Shown: positions 44,758-57,175 of the stretch, in pieces
Layout of the letters: every line of letters starts with the position of its first letter
How positions within the stretch are numbered: position 1 is the first letter of the stretch
Position numbers and translations under genes: made by a program
Notes under the pieces: model-generated
The model's input: only the letters and a program-made list of their open reading frames with translations
Databases searched by the model: none
What the model was told of the DNA's origin: nothing
NCBI RefSeq assembly: GCF_005780185.1
Contig: NZ_VBUI01000003.1
Span: forward strand, 124,001-188,000
Direction of reading: 5' to 3'
DNA from: Halomonas urmiana
GTDB lineage: Bacteria; Pseudomonadota; Gammaproteobacteria; Pseudomonadales; Halomonadaceae
Length of the DNA: 64,000 nucleotides

Positions 44758-45708
44758 GTGCCACCGGCGCTGGTGGTGATCGGCGTGGCGATCTCCACGC
44801 TGCTCTACACCGCAGTGGGTGGGCTGCGGGCGAGCCTCGCCACCGACCGCTGGCAGGCCTGGCTGCTGATCGCCCTGCTGGCGCTGGTCGGCGGGGTGGC
44901 GCTTTCGCGCCTGCCCGAGATGCCGGTGGCGGCGGCCCTGCCGTCGATCCCGGCCGGCGACGCGCTCGCCGTGGCGCTGACCCTGGTGATCGCGGTGACG
45001 GCGGCGAACCTCTTTCATCAGGGCTACTGGCAGCGGGTATGGGCGGCGCGGGACGACCGCGCCCTGGGCCGCGGCGCCTGGCTCGGCGGCGGCATCACCG
45101 TGCTGGTGGTGATGGTGGTCGGCGGGCTCGGCATGCTGGCCGCCATGGCCGCCATGGCCGGCGTGGCGATGGGCGAACCGCCGATTCCCTTCTTCGCGCT
45201 GCTTTCCGAGGCACCGGGCTGGCTGGCGCTGCCGGCGCTGGTGCTGGCGGTCACCCTGGTGGCTTCCAGCGTGGATACCCTGCAGAACGGCATCGCCTCG
45301 CTGGTGGTGGCCGGGTCCGGTAGGCGCGGCCTCTCCATCGGCGCGGCGCGCCTGGCCACCGTGGCGCTGATGGTGCCGGTGGTGATCGTGGCGCTGCAGG
45401 GGCTCTCGGTGCTGCGCCTGTTCCTGATCGCCGACCTCCTCTGTGCCGCCATCGTGGTGCCGGTGCTGCTGGGCCTGTGGTCGCGGATGAGCGCCGTCGC
45501 CGCGGTGGCCGGCGGCGTGGCGGGCATGCTCGGCGCCATCCTGCCGGGCTGGGTGGCCCAGGGCAGCCTCGCCGCCGGCGTGCTGACGGAGAGCTTCCCC
45601 GGCAGCATCCCGACCCTGCCGCCGTTTCTCGGCGCGCTGCTGCTCTCCAGCCTGGTCAGCCTGCTGATCGCCGGGCTCTGGCCGGTAAAGCGGACGCGTC
45701 CGGCCTGA
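44758..45708 (+). pseudogene. SSS-family symporter, N-terminally truncated
   Basis: An open frame of 316 codons with about nine hydrophobic helices. It begins mid-protein: LYTAVGGLRASLATDRWQAWL is normally around residue 150-160 of an SSS symporter, and TLVASSVDTLQNGIASLVV contains the late Na+-site-like motif. The normal start, first helices and ribosome-binding site are missing; GTG 44758 only opens the frame. Because half a TPP riboswitch abuts it, a deletion of probably several hundred bases removed the riboswitch end and the gene start. The intact ancestor may have imported thiamine or a precursor. Confidence 0.78.
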
Positions 45709-45776
45709 GACGTTGCCACTTCGCGGGCGGGCGCCCACCCTGAGAGGGCCGATCCGCGTTCTCGAGGAACCGCCCC

Positions 45777-47405
45777 ATGCCCGTCTGGTCACCGGTGCGC
45801 CTAGGGGGGCTTGTGCTGTTCGGGCTGCTGGCGGGCTGTGCCGCCGGCCCCGACTGGCGATCGGATGTCGTCGGGCACGACCCGCTGGACGCCCGCTGCC
45901 TGGAGCGGCTGGCGGCCTTCGATGCGGTGGTGTCCGACGCCGGGGTGACCGATGCCGGGGCGGCGCGGGTCGCCGGCTTCCCCTACCTGCGCGTCGACCG
46001 GCTGCTCGCGAGCTTCGATGACGAGCTCGACACTCCCGCGGCCTTCGCCGACTGGGTGACCCGGATGCGCGAGTTGGACGGCGAGGCGCGCGCCATCGAG
46101 GCCGCCAACCTGCCGGCCGTCGACCGGGAGACGCTCTCGCCGCCTTCCGTCGCGGCCCCGGCCGCGGCCGTCAATGCCTGCGCCACGCGCCTGATGCAGC
46201 GTGAGCTGCTGGCCGAGGAGGGCACCGGACTGGCCCGCGAGCGGCTGCGGTCGGCGGTCGAGGCCCCCGATCACTACCTGACCTGGCGCCGGGCGCTGGG
46301 GCTCTATCCCCTGACTCGCCTCGGCCTGGCGGTCGGCTACAATCGCTGGAAGGTGAGCCATCTGGACACCTTCGAGGCACCGTTCGCGACGCTGCCGGCC
46401 GAGGCGCCCCTGGTGCGCTATGCGCCGCCCGGCCGACCTCGCGATGCCGCCGTCGCCGAGCGGTGGCTCAGCGAGGCGCCACGCAGCCCGCTCGGCTTCG
46501 TCGAGCTCGATCGCGAGGCGCTGCTGCGCCTGGCGGCGCACCATGCCCCGGTGTTTCTCGTCGAGACCCGGGGGCACGATGACCGGTTCGGCGCGCCCTA
46601 CTGGTTTGCCGGGCCCGAAGGCCCATTGCCGCGGGTGGACACCACCCGTCCCGTGGCCGACGTGCGATTGAGCCATACGCGCTTCGCGGGCGAGCTGTTG
46701 CCGCAGCTGGTCTACACCCTGTGGTTCCCGGCGCGACCTCGGCAGGGCGCGCTGGATCTGCTCGGCGGCCGCCTCGATGGCCTGGTGTGGCGGGTTACCC
46801 TGGACGAGCGGGGGCGTCCGCTGATCCACGACAGCATCCATCCCTGTGGCTGCTATCACCTCTTCTTTCCCGTGCCGCCCCTCGAGCGCGTCGCGGTGGC
46901 CGCGGACGCGGACCTGCGCGAGGCGCCGCTGACGCCCATCGCGGCACCCCGCCTGGTGGCGGGGCAGCGGCTCGCGGTGCGCGTCGCCGCCGTCAGCCAC
47001 TACGTGGAGCACCTCGGCGTGGTGGACCCCGGCGTCGACGTTGCAGAGGCGCGCCGCTACGCACTCAAGGCGGTGTCGGCGCCGCCCGATCATGGCCGTC
47101 GATCCCTGGTGCTGCCCGGTGGCGGACGGCGCAGCCTCTATGGTCCCGAGGGTCTGGTGGCGCATACTGGGCGCCTCGAGCGATTCCTGCTGTGGCCATC
47201 GGGCATCCTGAGCCCTGGCGCCATGCGCCAGTGGGGGACCCATGCCACCGTTTTCGTAGGCCGGCGCCATTTCGACGACCCCCGGCTATTCGAGGCGGCC
47301 TTCGAATGGCCGGCCGCGCCCGTCGCCGCGACGAGCGACGTTGCCACACTCGACGACCACCCCCGGGGCGACCCCCCGACACTGCAAGAGGAGACCCGAC
47401 CATGA
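45777..47405 (+). CDS. lipoprotein of unknown function
   Basis: A 542-residue protein with a signal peptide and lipobox (LLAGC, cysteine at about residue 21), so a membrane-anchored envelope protein. I recognise no domain. Notable parts are [18 protein letters not shown] (about residue 360, a histidine/cysteine cluster that could bind metal), and [17 protein letters not shown] lies before ATG 45777. Its stop overlaps the ilvD start (ATGA), an odd coupling between an envelope protein and a biosynthetic enzyme. Confidence 0.75.
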   Translation: MPVWSPVRLGGLVLFGLLAGCAAGPDWRSDVVGHDPLDARCLERLAAFDAVVSDAGVTDAGAARVAGFPYLRVDRLLASFDDELDTPAAFADWVTRMRELDGEARAIEAANLPAVDRETLSPPSVAAPAAAVNACATRLMQRELLAEEGTGLARERLRSAVEAPDHYLTWRRALGLYPLTRLGLAVGYNRWKVSHLDTFEAPFATLPAEAPLVRYAPPGRPRDAAVAERWLSEAPRSPLGFVELDREALLRLAAHHAPVFLVETRGHDDRFGAPYWFAGPEGPLPRVDTTRPVADVRLSHTRFAGELLPQLVYTLWFPARPRQGALDLLGGRLDGLVWRVTLDERGRPLIHDSIHPCGCYHLFFPVPPLERVAVAADADLREAPLTPIAAPRLVAGQRLAVRVAAVSHYVEHLGVVDPGVDVAEARRYALKAVSAPPDHGRRSLVLPGGGRRSLYGPEGLVAHTGRLERFLLWPSGILSPGAMRQWGTHATVFVGRRHFDDPRLFEAAFEWPAAPVAATSDVATLDDHPRGDPPTLQEETRP

Positions 47406-49090
47406 GTGACACACCGGACGATCCCCGCCGCCGCCATTCCGCACAGGTCGTGGATGGCGTCGGCAAGTCCGCCAGCCGCGCCATGCTCCGGGCGGTGGGC
47501 TTCACCGACGCCGACTTCGCCAAGCCCCAGGTCGGCATCGCCTCGACCTGGAGCAACCTCACCCCCTGCAACAGCCATATCGACGAGCTGGCACGACGGG
47601 CCAGCGACGGCGCCGATGCGGCCGGCGGCAAGGGCGTGATCTTCAATACCATCACCATCTCCGACGGCATCGCCAACGGTACCGAAGGCATGAAGTACTC
47701 GCTGGTATCGCGGGAGGTGATCGCCGACTCCATCGAGACGGTGGCCGGCTGCGAGGGCTTCGACGGCCTGGTGGCCATCGGCGGCTGCGACAAGAACATG
47801 CCGGGCTGCCTGATGGGGCTGGCGCGACTCGATCGTCCCAGTGTCTTCGTCTACGGCGGCACCATCCTGCCGGGCGAGGGCCACACCGATATCGTCTCGG
47901 TGTTCGAGGCCATGGGGGCCCACTCCCGCGGCGACATGGACCTGATCGAGGTGAAGCAGATCGAGGAGACGGCGATTCCCGGCCCCGGTTCCTGCGGGGG
48001 CATGTACACCGCCAACACCATGGCCTCGGCCATCGAGGCGCTGGGCATGAGCCTGCCGGGCAGCTCGGCGCAGAATGCCGTCTCCCGGGACAAGCGAGAG
48101 GACTGTGAGGCCGCCGGTGCGGCGGTGCTCGCGCTGCTCGAGCGCGACATCAAGCCCTCTGACATCATGACGCGCCAAGCCTTCGAGAACGCCATCACCC
48201 TGGTGATCGCGCTGGGCGGCTCCACCAACGCCGTGCTGCACCTGATCGGCATGGCCAGCACCATCGGCGTCGAGCTGACGCTTGCCGACTTCACCGAGAT
48301 CGGCAAGCGCGTGCCGGTGGTCGCCGACCTGCGCCCCAGCGGCCACTACATGATGAGCGAGCTGGTGGCGATCGGCGGCATCCAGCCGCTGATGAAGACC
48401 CTGCTCGAGGCAGGCCTGCTGCACGGCGACTGTCTGACCGTCACCGGCCGCACCCTCGCCGAGAACCTGGCCGAGGTCGCGCCGTATCCCGATGACCAGG
48501 AGATCATCGCCTCGCTGGACCGCCCCGTGAAGGCCGAGAGCCACCTGCGCATCCTCCACGGCAACCTGGCGCCGGAAGGGGCGGTGGCCAAGATCACCGG
48601 CAAGGAGGGCACGCGCTTCTCCGGCTCCGCCCGGGTGTTCGGCTCCGAGGAGGAGGCCCAGGCGCGCATCAACGACGGCACCGTGGTGGCCGGCGACGTG
48701 GTGGTGATCCGCTACGAGGGCCCCAAGGGCGGCCCCGGCATGCGCGAGATGCTCACGCCCACCTCGGCGATCATGGGCCGCGGGCTCGGCAGCGAGGTGG
48801 CGCTGATCACCGACGGGCGCTTCTCCGGCGGCAGCCACGGCTTCGTGGTGGGCCACGTGACGCCCGAGGCCTTCGACGGCGGCCCCCTGGCGCTGGTGGA
48901 GGACGGCGACCAGATCACCATCGACGCCGAGGCCGACACCATCGACGTCGCGCTCACCGACGAGGAGCTGATGCGTCGCCGCGCCGCCTGGCGCCAGCCC
49001 GAACCGCGCTACGCACGCGGAGTGCTGTCGAAGTACGCGCGCACGGTGAGTTCGGCCTCTACCGGGGCGGTGACCGACCTGCCGAGCTGA
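47402..49090 (+). CDS. ilvD: dihydroxy-acid dehydratase
   Basis: A 562-residue iron-sulphur dehydratase that makes 2-keto acids for valine, isoleucine and leucine synthesis. Cluster-related cysteines lie in LTPCNSH (about residue 60), [10 protein letters not shown] (about residue 125) and [14 protein letters not shown] (about residue 200); [11 protein letters not shown] near the C-terminus is the family signature. The short form and TPCNSH motif suit IlvD over sugar-acid dehydratases of the same family. AAGAGGAG precedes ATG 47402; the frame's long upstream extension overlaps the lipoprotein gene and is not real. Confidence 0.9.
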   Translation: MSDTPDDPRRRHSAQVVDGVGKSASRAMLRAVGFTDADFAKPQVGIASTWSNLTPCNSHIDELARRASDGADAAGGKGVIFNTITISDGIANGTEGMKYSLVSREVIADSIETVAGCEGFDGLVAIGGCDKNMPGCLMGLARLDRPSVFVYGGTILPGEGHTDIVSVFEAMGAHSRGDMDLIEVKQIEETAIPGPGSCGGMYTANTMASAIEALGMSLPGSSAQNAVSRDKREDCEAAGAAVLALLERDIKPSDIMTRQAFENAITLVIALGGSTNAVLHLIGMASTIGVELTLADFTEIGKRVPVVADLRPSGHYMMSELVAIGGIQPLMKTLLEAGLLHGDCLTVTGRTLAENLAEVAPYPDDQEIIASLDRPVKAESHLRILHGNLAPEGAVAKITGKEGTRFSGSARVFGSEEEAQARINDGTVVAGDVVVIRYEGPKGGPGMREMLTPTSAIMGRGLGSEVALITDGRFSGGSHGFVVGHVTPEAFDGGPLALVEDGDQITIDAEADTIDVALTDEELMRRRAAWRQPEPRYARGVLSKYARTVSSASTGAVTDLPS

Positions 49091-49103
49091 GCCGGACCGA
49101 GCC

Positions 49104-50345
49104 ATGGCGGACGCGTTCGGCGTGCACTCCGAGACCGGCACCCTGCGGCAGGTGATCGTCTGCCGCCCGGGGCGGGCCCATCGGCGGCTGACGCCCTCCA
49201 ACTGTCGGGCCCTGCTGTTCGACGACGTGTTCTGGGTCAAGCAGGCCCAGCGCGATCACGACGTCTTCGTCGACGTGATGCGGGGCCGGGGCGTGGAGGT
49301 GCTCGACGTCAACGACCTGCTGGCCGAGACTCTCGACAACGAGAAGGCGCGCGCCTGGCTGCTGGACCACCGGATCACCCGAAACCACATCGGGGTAGGG
49401 ATGGTGGCTGACCTGCGCGCCTGGCTGGATGCGCTACCGAGCGCAGGCCTCGCCGAGGACCTGATCGGTGGGCTCGAGGTGGGCGATCTGCCCTTCGATC
49501 CGGCGGGGCTGTTCGGTAATCATCTCGGCCCTCTCGGTTTCGTGCTGCCACCCCTGCCCAACCTCCTGTTCACCCGGGACAGCAGCGCCTGGATCCAGGA
49601 CGGCGTCACCCTCAACCCGATGCACTGGAGCGCCCGACGGCCGGAAACCCTGGTGATGGCGACCATCTACGCCTTTCACCCTCGGTTCGCCGGCCGGGTG
49701 AGGGTGGAGTGGGGCGACCCACTCGTCGACCATGGCCTCGCCACCCTGGAGGGTGGGGACATCATGCCGCTGGACCATGGCACGCTCCTGGTAGGCATGG
49801 GCGAGCGCTCCTCGCCCCAGGCCATCGGTCAGTTGGCCGAAGCCCTGTTCGCCAGGGCCCGGTTCGCGAACGGCCGCGTGCATCGGGTGATCGCCTGCCA
49901 GCTCCCCAGGACCCGCGCGGCCATGCATCTGGATACGGTGTTCACCCTGTGCGGGGGCAATGTGGCGACCGCCTTCCAGGAGGTCGCCGATGCGGTGACC
50001 TGCTTCGACCTGCGCCCCGGCGAGGGCGGCAAGCCGCTGACGTTCCGGCGCGACCCGCGCCATCTCTTCGCAGTGGTCGCGGAGGCCCTCGGCTACCCGG
50101 CGCTCACGGTGGTGCCCACCGGTGGCGATACGCCGGAAGAGCGCGAGCGTGAGCAGTGGAGCGATGGCAACAACGTGCTGGCGCTGAGCCCCGGTGTCGT
50201 CGTCGGCTACGACCGCAACGACGACACCAATGCGGCGCTCGAGGCGGCGGGCATCGAGGTGCTGGCCATTCCCGGCGCCGAGCTGGGGCGCGGCCGTGGC
50301 GGCGGGCGCTGCATGAGCTGCCCGACCCGCCGCGATCCACTCTGA
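49104..50345 (+). CDS. arcA: arginine deiminase
   Basis: A 413-residue enzyme that hydrolyses arginine to citrulline and ammonia. Substrate motifs include [13 protein letters not shown] (about residue 155), EGGDIMPLD (about residue 214) and MHLDTVFTL (about residue 275); the nucleophilic cysteine is in GGGRCMSCP near the C-terminus. It starts 13 bp after ilvD. The usual partners arcB, arcC and arcD are not in the window, so energy generation by the full pathway is not supported locally; it may supply ammonia or citrulline, for example for pH or arginine balance. N-ATPase genes follow after 156 bp. Confidence 0.92.
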   Translation: MADAFGVHSETGTLRQVIVCRPGRAHRRLTPSNCRALLFDDVFWVKQAQRDHDVFVDVMRGRGVEVLDVNDLLAETLDNEKARAWLLDHRITRNHIGVGMVADLRAWLDALPSAGLAEDLIGGLEVGDLPFDPAGLFGNHLGPLGFVLPPLPNLLFTRDSSAWIQDGVTLNPMHWSARRPETLVMATIYAFHPRFAGRVRVEWGDPLVDHGLATLEGGDIMPLDHGTLLVGMGERSSPQAIGQLAEALFARARFANGRVHRVIACQLPRTRAAMHLDTVFTLCGGNVATAFQEVADAVTCFDLRPGEGGKPLTFRRDPRHLFAVVAEALGYPALTVVPTGGDTPEEREREQWSDGNNVLALSPGVVVGYDRNDDTNAALEAAGIEVLAIPGAELGRGRGGGRCMSCPTRRDPL

Positions 50346-52302
<1,957 letters not shown>

Positions 52303-52306
<4 letters not shown>

Positions 52307-52611
52307 CCCGGAAGCGGAAGTCTCCGGTGGAGGACATCGGCCGTCGCGCCCGGCGCCGGGAGAGGGCGCGGCACGACCCGGGCGCGAGCCCGCTGCGGGG
52401 GCTCGGGGTCTTCGGCATGATCGGCTGGTCGATCGCGGTGCCCACCGTGGGCGGCGCCTTTCTTGGGCTGTGGCTCGACCGCCACATGCCGCAGGCGTTT
52501 CAGTGGACCCTTGCCCTGATCCTGGGGGGCGTGGCGCTGGGCAGCTTCATTGCCTGGGCCTGGGTCAGCAAGGAAGCGAACGACAAGGAGAGCGAGCATG
52601 ATGACGATTGA
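52303..52611 (+). CDS. atpQ: N-ATPase accessory membrane protein AtpQ
   Basis: A 102-residue protein with a basic N-terminus (RKRKSPVEDIGRRARRRERAR) and two hydrophobic helices around GMIGWSIAVPTVGGAFLGLWLD and LALILGGVALGSFIAWAWV. It belongs to the AtpI/AtpZ-like small proteins and occupies the position of atpQ in N-ATPase operons. A role in rotor assembly is suggested by analogy with AtpI. Confidence 0.85.
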
Positions 52612-52903
52612 CTGGCACGCCGTGATCACCGGCTTCGGCGCCGGTATCGCCGTCAGTATCCTGTACTTCCTGGGCCTGGCGCTGAGCGTTCGCCTGGCGC
52701 TGCGCCGGTCCCGGCCCGCGGCCGTCCTGCTGCCCAGTGCGGCGCTACGGATCGGCCTGCTGTTGTCGGCCGGGTGGTGGGTGACCGACGGGGGCACCCT
52801 GGGCGGGGCCTTCGTGGGCTATGCGCTCGCCTTCTTCCTGGTGCGCTTCATCGCTACCCTGATGGCCCGGCTACCCCGGGTGAAGGAGGTCGGATGCAAC
52901 TGA
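52598..52903 (+). CDS. atpR: N-ATPase accessory membrane protein AtpR
   Basis: A 101-residue membrane protein with three hydrophobic segments (FGAGIAVSILYFLGLALSVRLAL region, AALRIGLLLSAGWWV, AFVGYALAFFLVRFIATL). AtpR is a hallmark of N-type operons and keeps conserved arginines in its helices, which are visible here (ALRIGLL, FLVRF). It overlaps atpQ by 14 bp. AAGGAG lies 7 bases before ATG 52598. Confidence 0.87.
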   Translation: MMTIDWHAVITGFGAGIAVSILYFLGLALSVRLALRRSRPAAVLLPSAALRIGLLLSAGWWVTDGGTLGGAFVGYALAFFLVRFIATLMARLPRVKEVGCN

Positions 52904-53628
52904 CACCCGACGAGACGACGGTCTTCACCCTCTGGGGCCTCGGCATCAACGAGACCGTGGTCAATACCTGGATCGTCATGGCCATGCTGACCGTTGCCTC
53001 GATGCTCGTGACCCGGAAGCTGCGCCCGGACGTGCCGCCGAATCGCTGGCGAACGACCCTGGAGGTGATCGTCACAGGGATCCAGCGGCAGGTGGAGGAC
53101 ATCTCGCCGCAGTCGTCGCGCCACGTCCTCTACTTCTCGGGGACGCTGTTCTTGTTCATCGCGCTGTCCAACCTGCTGCTGGTCGTGCCGGGCTTCACGC
53201 CGCCCACCTCCTCGCTGTCGACCACGGCCGCCCTGGCCCTGTCGGTGTTGATCGCCGTGCCGCTGTTCGGCATCAGCCGCCAGGGCATCGGCGGCTACCT
53301 GAAGACCTACATCCAGCCCTCCATCATCATGCTGCCGTTCAACATCATCAGCGAGTTCTCCCGGGGGATCTCGCTGGCCATCCGCCTCTACGGCAACGTG
53401 ATGAGCGGGGCGGTCATCGCCGGCATCCTGCTGGGCGTGGCGCCGTTCTTCTTTCCCGTGGTGATGGACGTGCTGGGCCTGCTGACCGGCCTGATCCAGG
53501 CCTACATCTTCGCCATCCTGGCGACTGTCTATATCTCGTCGGCCACGGCCCCTGTCCACAAGCCCGTCAAGACGCCGGGCCATGAGCCTGAGCGCGGACG
53601 TGACCATCACAAGGAGCAAGATCGATGA
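52894..53628 (+). CDS. atpB: N-ATPase Fo subunit a
   Basis: A 244-residue stator subunit with about five helices that forms the ion half-channels. The essential arginine is in ISLAIRLYGNVMSG (about residue 168), and the last helix has GLIQAYIFAILATVYISSA. The C-terminal tail is charged (PGHEPERGRDHHKEQDR). It overlaps atpR and the c-subunit gene, keeping the operon compact. Confidence 0.93.
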   Translation: MQLTPDETTVFTLWGLGINETVVNTWIVMAMLTVASMLVTRKLRPDVPPNRWRTTLEVIVTGIQRQVEDISPQSSRHVLYFSGTLFLFIALSNLLLVVPGFTPPTSSLSTTAALALSVLIAVPLFGISRQGIGGYLKTYIQPSIIMLPFNIISEFSRGISLAIRLYGNVMSGAVIAGILLGVAPFFFPVVMDVLGLLTGLIQAYIFAILATVYISSATAPVHKPVKTPGHEPERGRDHHKEQDR

Positions 53629-53912
53629 CTGATGCAGCCCTTATTGCGGCCATTTCCATCTTCACCGCGGGACTGACAATGGCTTTCGGTGCGCTGGGCC
53701 CGGCGCTGGGGGAGGGCCGCGCCGCGGCCGCCGCCCTGACCGCCATCGCCCAGCAGCCGGACTCGGCCTCCACCCTGTCGCGCACCCTGTTTGTGAGCCT
53801 GGCCATGATCGAGTCCACGGCGATCTACTGCTTCGTGGTGGCGATGATCGTGCTGTTCGCCAATCCGTTCCTGGGTCAGTTTCTGCAAGCCACCCAACCG
53901 GCGGCAGGCTGA
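53625..53912 (+). CDS. atpE: N-ATPase Fo subunit c
   Basis: A 95-residue hairpin of two helices that assembles into the rotor ring. The ion-binding carboxylate is in LAMIESTAIYCFVV (Glu-Ser-Thr, with a Tyr four residues after Thr-Ala), and a second carboxylate lies in the first helix in GPALGEGRAAA. In Na+-binding c subunits the first-helix position is usually Gln; a Glu here gives the two-carboxylate arrangement known from N-type rings. Confidence 0.93.
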   Translation: MTDAALIAAISIFTAGLTMAFGALGPALGEGRAAAAALTAIAQQPDSASTLSRTLFVSLAMIESTAIYCFVVAMIVLFANPFLGQFLQATQPAAG

Positions 53913-53915
53913 GCC

Positions 53916-54686
53916 ATGTCGATCGACTGGGTCACGGTCCTCGCCCAGATCGCCAACTTCCTGGTGCTGGTCTGGCTGCTCAAGCGCTTCCTCTACAAGC
54001 CGATCCTCAAGGGCATCGATTCCCGCGAGGCCGAGATCGCCGCCCGGATGAGCGAGGCCACGCGCGCCAAGGAGAAGGCGGCCGCCGCCGAGGCGGACTT
54101 CGTGGCACGCCAGCAGAAGCTGCAGGCCGACCAGGACGCCTTGGCGGAGCGTGTGCGTGAGCAGGCGAAGCAACAGCGTGACGCCTTGCTGGCCGAGGCC
54201 CACGAGAAGATGGAGCAGGAGCGCCAGGACACCCAGGTGCACCTGGCCCGCGAGCGGGAGCGCTTCACGTCGGAGCTCTACAAGGCGAGTGCGGAGACGC
54301 TCTACCAGCTGGCCGGCCGGGCGTTGCACGACCTGGCCGATGAGCGCCTGGAGGAGCACATCGCCCTGCATGTGATCGGCAAGCTGGACCCGCTGTCGGA
54401 CGAGCTGGCCTCAGCGGCCGAGCATGCCGAGGAAGCCGTAGCCACCACCCATGCCGCGTTGCCGGAGGGCGCCCGCCACGAGGTCGAGGCCGCCCTTGAG
54501 CAACGAGTACCCGGCCTTCCCCTGCGCTTCGCCACCGATGACAGCCAGTCCCCCGGCCTGGTCCTGCGCATCGGCAGCCTTCAGCTCGCCTGGACGGTCG
54601 ACAGCTACACCGACGAGTTGGTCGAGCTGCTGGAGGAGCGCTTGGCCAGTGGCGAGTCGGGCAGGGTGAACGCGCATGGCGGATGA
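53916..54686 (+). CDS. atpF: N-ATPase subunit b with extended, delta-like C-terminus
   Basis: A 256-residue protein, about 100 residues longer than a standard b subunit. One N-terminal helix ([20 protein letters not shown]) is followed by a long charged coiled coil (about residues 40-130). The final ~90 residues ([19 protein letters not shown], then [17 protein letters not shown]) look like the C-terminal domain of the delta/OSCP subunit. No separate delta gene is in the operon, so this part probably links the stalk to F1. It overlaps atpA by 11 bp. Confidence 0.88.
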   Translation: MSIDWVTVLAQIANFLVLVWLLKRFLYKPILKGIDSREAEIAARMSEATRAKEKAAAAEADFVARQQKLQADQDALAERVREQAKQQRDALLAEAHEKMEQERQDTQVHLARERERFTSELYKASAETLYQLAGRALHDLADERLEEHIALHVIGKLDPLSDELASAAEHAEEAVATTHAALPEGARHEVEAALEQRVPGLPLRFATDDSQSPGLVLRIGSLQLAWTVDSYTDELVELLEERLASGESGRVNAHGG

Positions 54687-56208
54687 GTCACACCGGCCCG
54701 ACGTGCAGGACTTCATCGACGTCCTGCTGGACAGCCCCGCCCCCTCGCCGGTACTGGCCGAGGTGGGGACGGTCGCCACGGTGGGCGATGGCATCGCCGT
54801 GGTCGCCGGGCTCGGTCGGGCCCTGGCGGATGAGCTGCTGGTGTTTGCCTCGGGGGTTCGCGGCGTGGTGCTGGACCTCGAGCCGGACCGGCTGGGGGTC
54901 GTGTTGTTGGGCCCCTCGGAGCGAGTGAGGGCCGGTGAGGATGTCTGGCGCACCCACAAGGTCATCAGTGTCCCCGTGGGACCGGGCCTGGTCGGCCGGG
55001 TGGTCGACGCTACTGGCCAGCCCCGGGACGGCAAGGGCAGGGTGACCGCCGTGGCCGAACGGCCGGTGGAGGCCCGGGCCCCGGACATCCTCAGCCGCGC
55101 GGCCGTCAGCCGCCCCCTGGCGACGGGCCTCAAGGCGGTCGATGCCGCGGTGCCGGTCGGCCTGGGGCAGCGGGAATTGATCATCGGCGACCGCCAGACC
55201 GGCAAGACCTCCATCGCGGTGGATACCATCCTCAATCAGTCACGCTCGGAGGTCCTGAGCATCTATTGCGCCATCGGCCAGCGCGGGGACGCGGTGGCCA
55301 GGGTCATCGAGGCGCTCCGGGCGAGCGGGCAACTGGCGAAGACGATCGTGGTCGTCGCCGGCGACGAGGACGCGCCGGGCCTGGCCTATATCGCGCCCTA
55401 TGCGGCGATGACGATGGCGGAATTCTTCGCCGACCAGGCCCGGGACGTGCTGGTCGTCTTCGATGACCTCACCCATCACGCCCGCTCCTACCGGGAGCTC
55501 TCGCTGCTGCTGCGGCGACCGCCCGGGCGCGAGGCGTTCCCCGGGGACATCTTCTACGTGCATGCCAGGCTGCTCGAGCGGGCCGGCCAGTTCACCGAGG
55601 ACGCCGGGGGCGGTTCCATCACCGCCCTGCCCGTGGTGGAGACCCAGGCGGAAAACCTCTCGGCCTACATCCCGACCAACCTCATCTCGATCACCGACGG
55701 CCAGATCTACCTGTCGCCGCGGCTGGTGCGCAAGAACCAGTTCCCGGCCGTGGACCTCGGGGTGTCGGTGTCGCGGGTGGGCGGCAAGGCCCAGCACCGC
55801 GCGTTCCGGGACGTCGCCGGTAACCTGCGCGTCACCCTCTCCCAGTTCGAGGAGCTGGAGGACTTTGCCCGCTTCGGCACCCGGCTGGATGACGCCACCC
55901 GGGCCCGCTTGAGCCGGGGCGCGGCGGTTCGGGCGGCATTGCGCCAGCCCGAGCGGGACCCGGTGCCGGCCGTGGAGCAGCTGCTGGTCCTGCTGGCGGC
56001 GATGGAGGGCATGTTCGACGGGCTGTCGGAGACCGAGGTGGTGGCCGCCATGGACACCATCCGGGCCTCGGTGGGGGATGCCCTGACGGGGGTCGCCACG
56101 CGCATCGCCCGCAACGAGCCCCTGGACGAGGAGGACCGCGCCGCCATCCTCGCGGTGGCGCGGACCGCCCTGGGAACGTCGGAGGACGGTCGTGACGCAG
56201 ACGCTTGA
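54676..56208 (+). CDS. atpA: N-ATPase F1 subunit alpha
   Basis: A 510-residue non-catalytic nucleotide-binding subunit. Walker A is [10 protein letters not shown] (about residue 170), then IYCAIGQRG and [33 protein letters not shown], the conserved alpha signature; [12 protein letters not shown] holds the arginine-finger region. The very N-terminal segment that normally contacts delta is different from housekeeping alpha, in line with the missing delta gene. Confidence 0.94.
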   Translation: MADESHRPDVQDFIDVLLDSPAPSPVLAEVGTVATVGDGIAVVAGLGRALADELLVFASGVRGVVLDLEPDRLGVVLLGPSERVRAGEDVWRTHKVISVPVGPGLVGRVVDATGQPRDGKGRVTAVAERPVEARAPDILSRAAVSRPLATGLKAVDAAVPVGLGQRELIIGDRQTGKTSIAVDTILNQSRSEVLSIYCAIGQRGDAVARVIEALRASGQLAKTIVVVAGDEDAPGLAYIAPYAAMTMAEFFADQARDVLVVFDDLTHHARSYRELSLLLRRPPGREAFPGDIFYVHARLLERAGQFTEDAGGGSITALPVVETQAENLSAYIPTNLISITDGQIYLSPRLVRKNQFPAVDLGVSVSRVGGKAQHRAFRDVAGNLRVTLSQFEELEDFARFGTRLDDATRARLSRGAAVRAALRQPERDPVPAVEQLLVLLAAMEGMFDGLSETEVVAAMDTIRASVGDALTGVATRIARNEPLDEEDRAAILAVARTALGTSEDGRDADA

Positions 56209-57136
56209 AGCCCTCTCCCGCCGCCTTGATACGCTGACCAGCATCCGCGGGATCGTGCACACCATGAAGACGATCTCGGCCATCAATGCCGTGCCCTATG
56301 AGCGTGCCGCCCGCTCCATCGAGGCCTATCACCGGACGGTACGCAGCGGACTCCAGGCCTTCGTCGCCAGAGCCGGTCCCATCGCCATGCCGGCCGTGGA
56401 ACCGGCCGACAGCGTCGTGGTGGTGTTCGGCTCCGACCATGGCCTGTGCGGCAACTACAATGAACTGCTCGCCGAGAAGGTGCAGGCGGAACTCGCGCCG
56501 ACCACGGCCGGACACGCCGCCCTTCGGGTGCTGTGTGTCGGCGCCCAGATGCATGACGCCCTGGCCGGGCAGGGCCTCGGCCCCGAGAGCGTGCTGCTGC
56601 CGCCGGCCTCGGCGGATGGCATCGGGCGCCTGGCGGGCAGCATCGTCACCCGGCTGGACGACATCGGCGGCGGCGAGCCTCATCATCGTAAGGTCACGCT
56701 GGCCTTCACCCAGCGCGCCGGACGCGGGCAGCACGAGCCGGTGCTGATGCCGCTGCTGCCCCTGGGGCAGGCGTTCCTGTCGGAGCTCGCCGGGCGGCCA
56801 TGGCAATCCCGCTCCCTGCCCGACTATTCGATGCCCAGCGCCGAGCTGTTTGCCGCCCTGTTGCGCAGCCATATCTTCGCCAGCGTCTTCCGGGCCTCGG
56901 CGGAGGCCATGGTCACCGAGAATGCCGCGCGGCTGGTTCTGATGCAGCAGGCCGAACAGTCGGTGGACGACCGCCTAGACGAGGTGAAGGGCCAGCGGCG
57001 ATCGGTGCGCCAGGACAACATCACCACCGAGCTGTTGGACGTCATCATCGGCTTCGAGGCGCTGCGCAAGTCTCCCCGCAGTACTCCTCACAAGACGACT
57101 CGCCCCTCTCCTCGCAACACCCCCCGCCAGACCTGA
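56192..57136 (+). CDS. atpG: N-ATPase F1 subunit gamma
   Basis: A 314-residue central-stalk subunit. The N-terminal helix has [25 protein letters not shown] (about residues 5-30), and the C-terminal helix ends with [35 protein letters not shown] Ser/Thr/Pro-rich tail of about 22 residues ([17 protein letters not shown]) is a divergence from the usual end at this helix. Last gene of the operon; overlaps atpA by 17 bp. The convergent senA gene ends 39 bp away. Confidence 0.92.
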   Translation: MTQTLEALSRRLDTLTSIRGIVHTMKTISAINAVPYERAARSIEAYHRTVRSGLQAFVARAGPIAMPAVEPADSVVVVFGSDHGLCGNYNELLAEKVQAELAPTTAGHAALRVLCVGAQMHDALAGQGLGPESVLLPPASADGIGRLAGSIVTRLDDIGGGEPHHRKVTLAFTQRAGRGQHEPVLMPLLPLGQAFLSELAGRPWQSRSLPDYSMPSAELFAALLRSHIFASVFRASAEAMVTENAARLVLMQQAEQSVDDRLDEVKGQRRSVRQDNITTELLDVIIGFEALRKSPRSTPHKTTRPSPRNTPRQT

Positions 57137-57175
57137 GGGGCCGAGACCGGGGAAGGCGTTCAGGCGCCGCGGCGC

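Noticed and set aside
46721-47401. N-terminal extension of ilvD
   Set aside because: The frame is open far upstream but overlaps the lipoprotein gene, is Arg/Gly-rich and lacks family similarity; ATG 47402 with a good ribosome-binding site is the true start.
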